Source: Candidatus Heimdallarchaeota archaeon | Lineage (GTDB): Archaea; Asgardarchaeota; Heimdallarchaeia; Hodarchaeales; LC-3 | Reading direction: 5' to 3' | DNA: 7,879 nucleotides | NCBI GenBank assembly: GCA_027364495.1 | Contig: DAHXPE010000038.1 | Location: forward strand, 1 to 7,879 | Shown: positions 7,281-7,879 of the stretch, in pieces | How the letters are laid out: each line of letters begins with the position of its first letter | Numbering within the stretch: the first letter of the stretch is position 1 | Translations under genes and position numbers: made by a program | Notes under the pieces: model-generated | Seen by the model: only the letters and a program-made list of their open reading frames with translations | The model's database searches: none | Told to the model about the DNA's origin: nothing

Positions 7281-7290
7281 GATCACCTCC
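7281..7290 (-). promoter_or_regulatory. Ten-base Shine-Dalgarno site deciding the GT2 start
   Basis: On the - strand this reads GGAGGTGATC, fully complementary to the archaeal 16S 3' end. GGAGG ends 7 nt before ATA 7278, an ideal spacing, and over 70 nt before ATG 7206. The TGA stop of the radical SAM gene (7283-7285) lies inside it, which implies coupled translation. Confidence 0.85.
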
Positions 7291-7879
7291 ATTTATGTCT
7301 TACCTTCTGGTTGCAAAAACAATGAAAATCTACTGAACAATTAGACTTATCGTTCTCTAAAGATGTATAGACTTTTGTAACTAGTGTACTGTTAAGTATT
7401 TCTGTCAATAGTCCATATGTGGCCCTATCCATCCAGTAACACATTGTAAGAACTCCATTTATGGCATTTGCTTTATGCAATCCAAGACCACACGATGACC
7501 CGTTTAGTGTTTCCCTAGAAGCAATTGCAGCGATATCGTACCAAAAGCTTTCTCCATTGGTATATTTGTAGTGGTGATTTGGAATATTTTTTCCTATTTC
7601 TCTAAGGTTAATTGAGTCTTCAACTCTGAGCATAAGATCTGGAGCGTTCTTTCCAACATAACCATCATCAAATACAGGAGAAAATTTGACAAAATCCAAA
7701 GAATGTCTATCAGCAAAGCACAATAAGTTTTTTACTGTATTCCAATTAGCATTTGCGTGTGTTATAACTGAGTTAATACCAAGCTCATATTCTCTATTTC
7801 CATCTGATAAACTTTGTATAGTTTTAATGATTTTTTCAAATAATCATAATAATTGAATGTTTTTATATTTTTTATTTTA
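7283..7879 (-). pseudogene. Radical SAM protein with SPASM-like C terminus, partial and frameshifted
   Basis: This is the C-terminal part of a radical SAM enzyme; the CxxxCxxC cluster site would lie beyond the right edge. The frame is open from 7843 to TGA 7283-7285. It reads ELGINSVITHANANWNTVKN and LDFVKFSPVFDDG, the late barrel strands of the family. Numbering from TTG 7723, it then has an auxiliary-cluster Cys pattern: C78, C95 and C129-x5-C135-x-C137, ending NQKVRHKWR, as in SPASM-type proteins of polysaccharide clusters. Upstream, the sensible sequence (TFNYYDYLKK) is in another frame that is open to the window edge. One extra A in the A6 run (plus-strand T6, 7831-7836) would join them as YLKKIIKTIQSL. 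No usual start other than TTG 7723 lies in the shorter frame, and that start would remove half the barrel. Its target (sugar, lipid or peptide) is unknown. Tight coupling to the GT2 gene suggests a glycan role. Confidence 0.8.

Noticed and set aside
6580..7325. Several + strand frames of 63-86 codons
   Set aside because: They are opposite-strand shadows of the GT2 and radical SAM genes, and their translations show no domain motifs.
1..7879. CRISPR array, tRNA/rRNA gene or complete insertion sequence
   Set aside because: I see no regularly spaced repeats, no cloverleaf or rRNA-like segment, and no transposase with terminal inverted repeats.

Overview
The window looks like an accessory surface-glycan (protein or lipid glycosylation) locus from an AT-rich archaeon. 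Three things point to archaea. TATA-like boxes lie about 26-35 nt upstream of several start codons, giving very short or absent leaders. Operon-internal genes instead have Shine-Dalgarno sequences complementary to the archaeal 16S 3' end, including one ten-base match. The protein families are also those usual in archaeal cell-envelope islands. A Thermoplasmata-like host is plausible but is only an inference.

Layout. The left edge (1-1048, + strand) carries two nucleotide-sugar genes, both broken: the 3' part of a sugar-phosphate nucleotidyltransferase with one frameshift, then the 5' half of a UDP-ManNAc-type nucleotide-sugar dehydrogenase with an in-frame ochre codon, a one-base frameshift and a lost C-terminal half. 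From 1064 to the right edge everything reads on the - strand. In transcription order (right to left) these are: the C-terminal part of a radical SAM/SPASM protein with a one-base frameshift; a GT2 glycosyltransferase tightly coupled to it, whose best start is the non-standard codon ATA; a 644-residue polytopic membrane protein resembling GT-C glycosyltransferases, with a sequon-rich outer domain; a short open frame overlapping a GT4 glycosyltransferase by ATGA; and a second GT2 glycosyltransferase. The - strand block converges on the broken dehydrogenase only 15 nt from its end.

Together the genes suggest activated-sugar supply (now defective at this site), cytoplasmic glycan assembly by GT2 and GT4 enzymes on a membrane carrier, and a multi-pass protein acting outside the membrane. 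The long AT-rich spacers (337, about 370-530 and 168 nt), the gene remnants and the separate promoters fit a locus built by repeated gene gain and loss. I see no tRNA, rRNA, CRISPR array or complete mobile element. The most notable points are the ATA start candidate, the three one-base losses at A/T runs while longer runs in intact genes stay in frame, and the short frame coupled to the GT4 gene.
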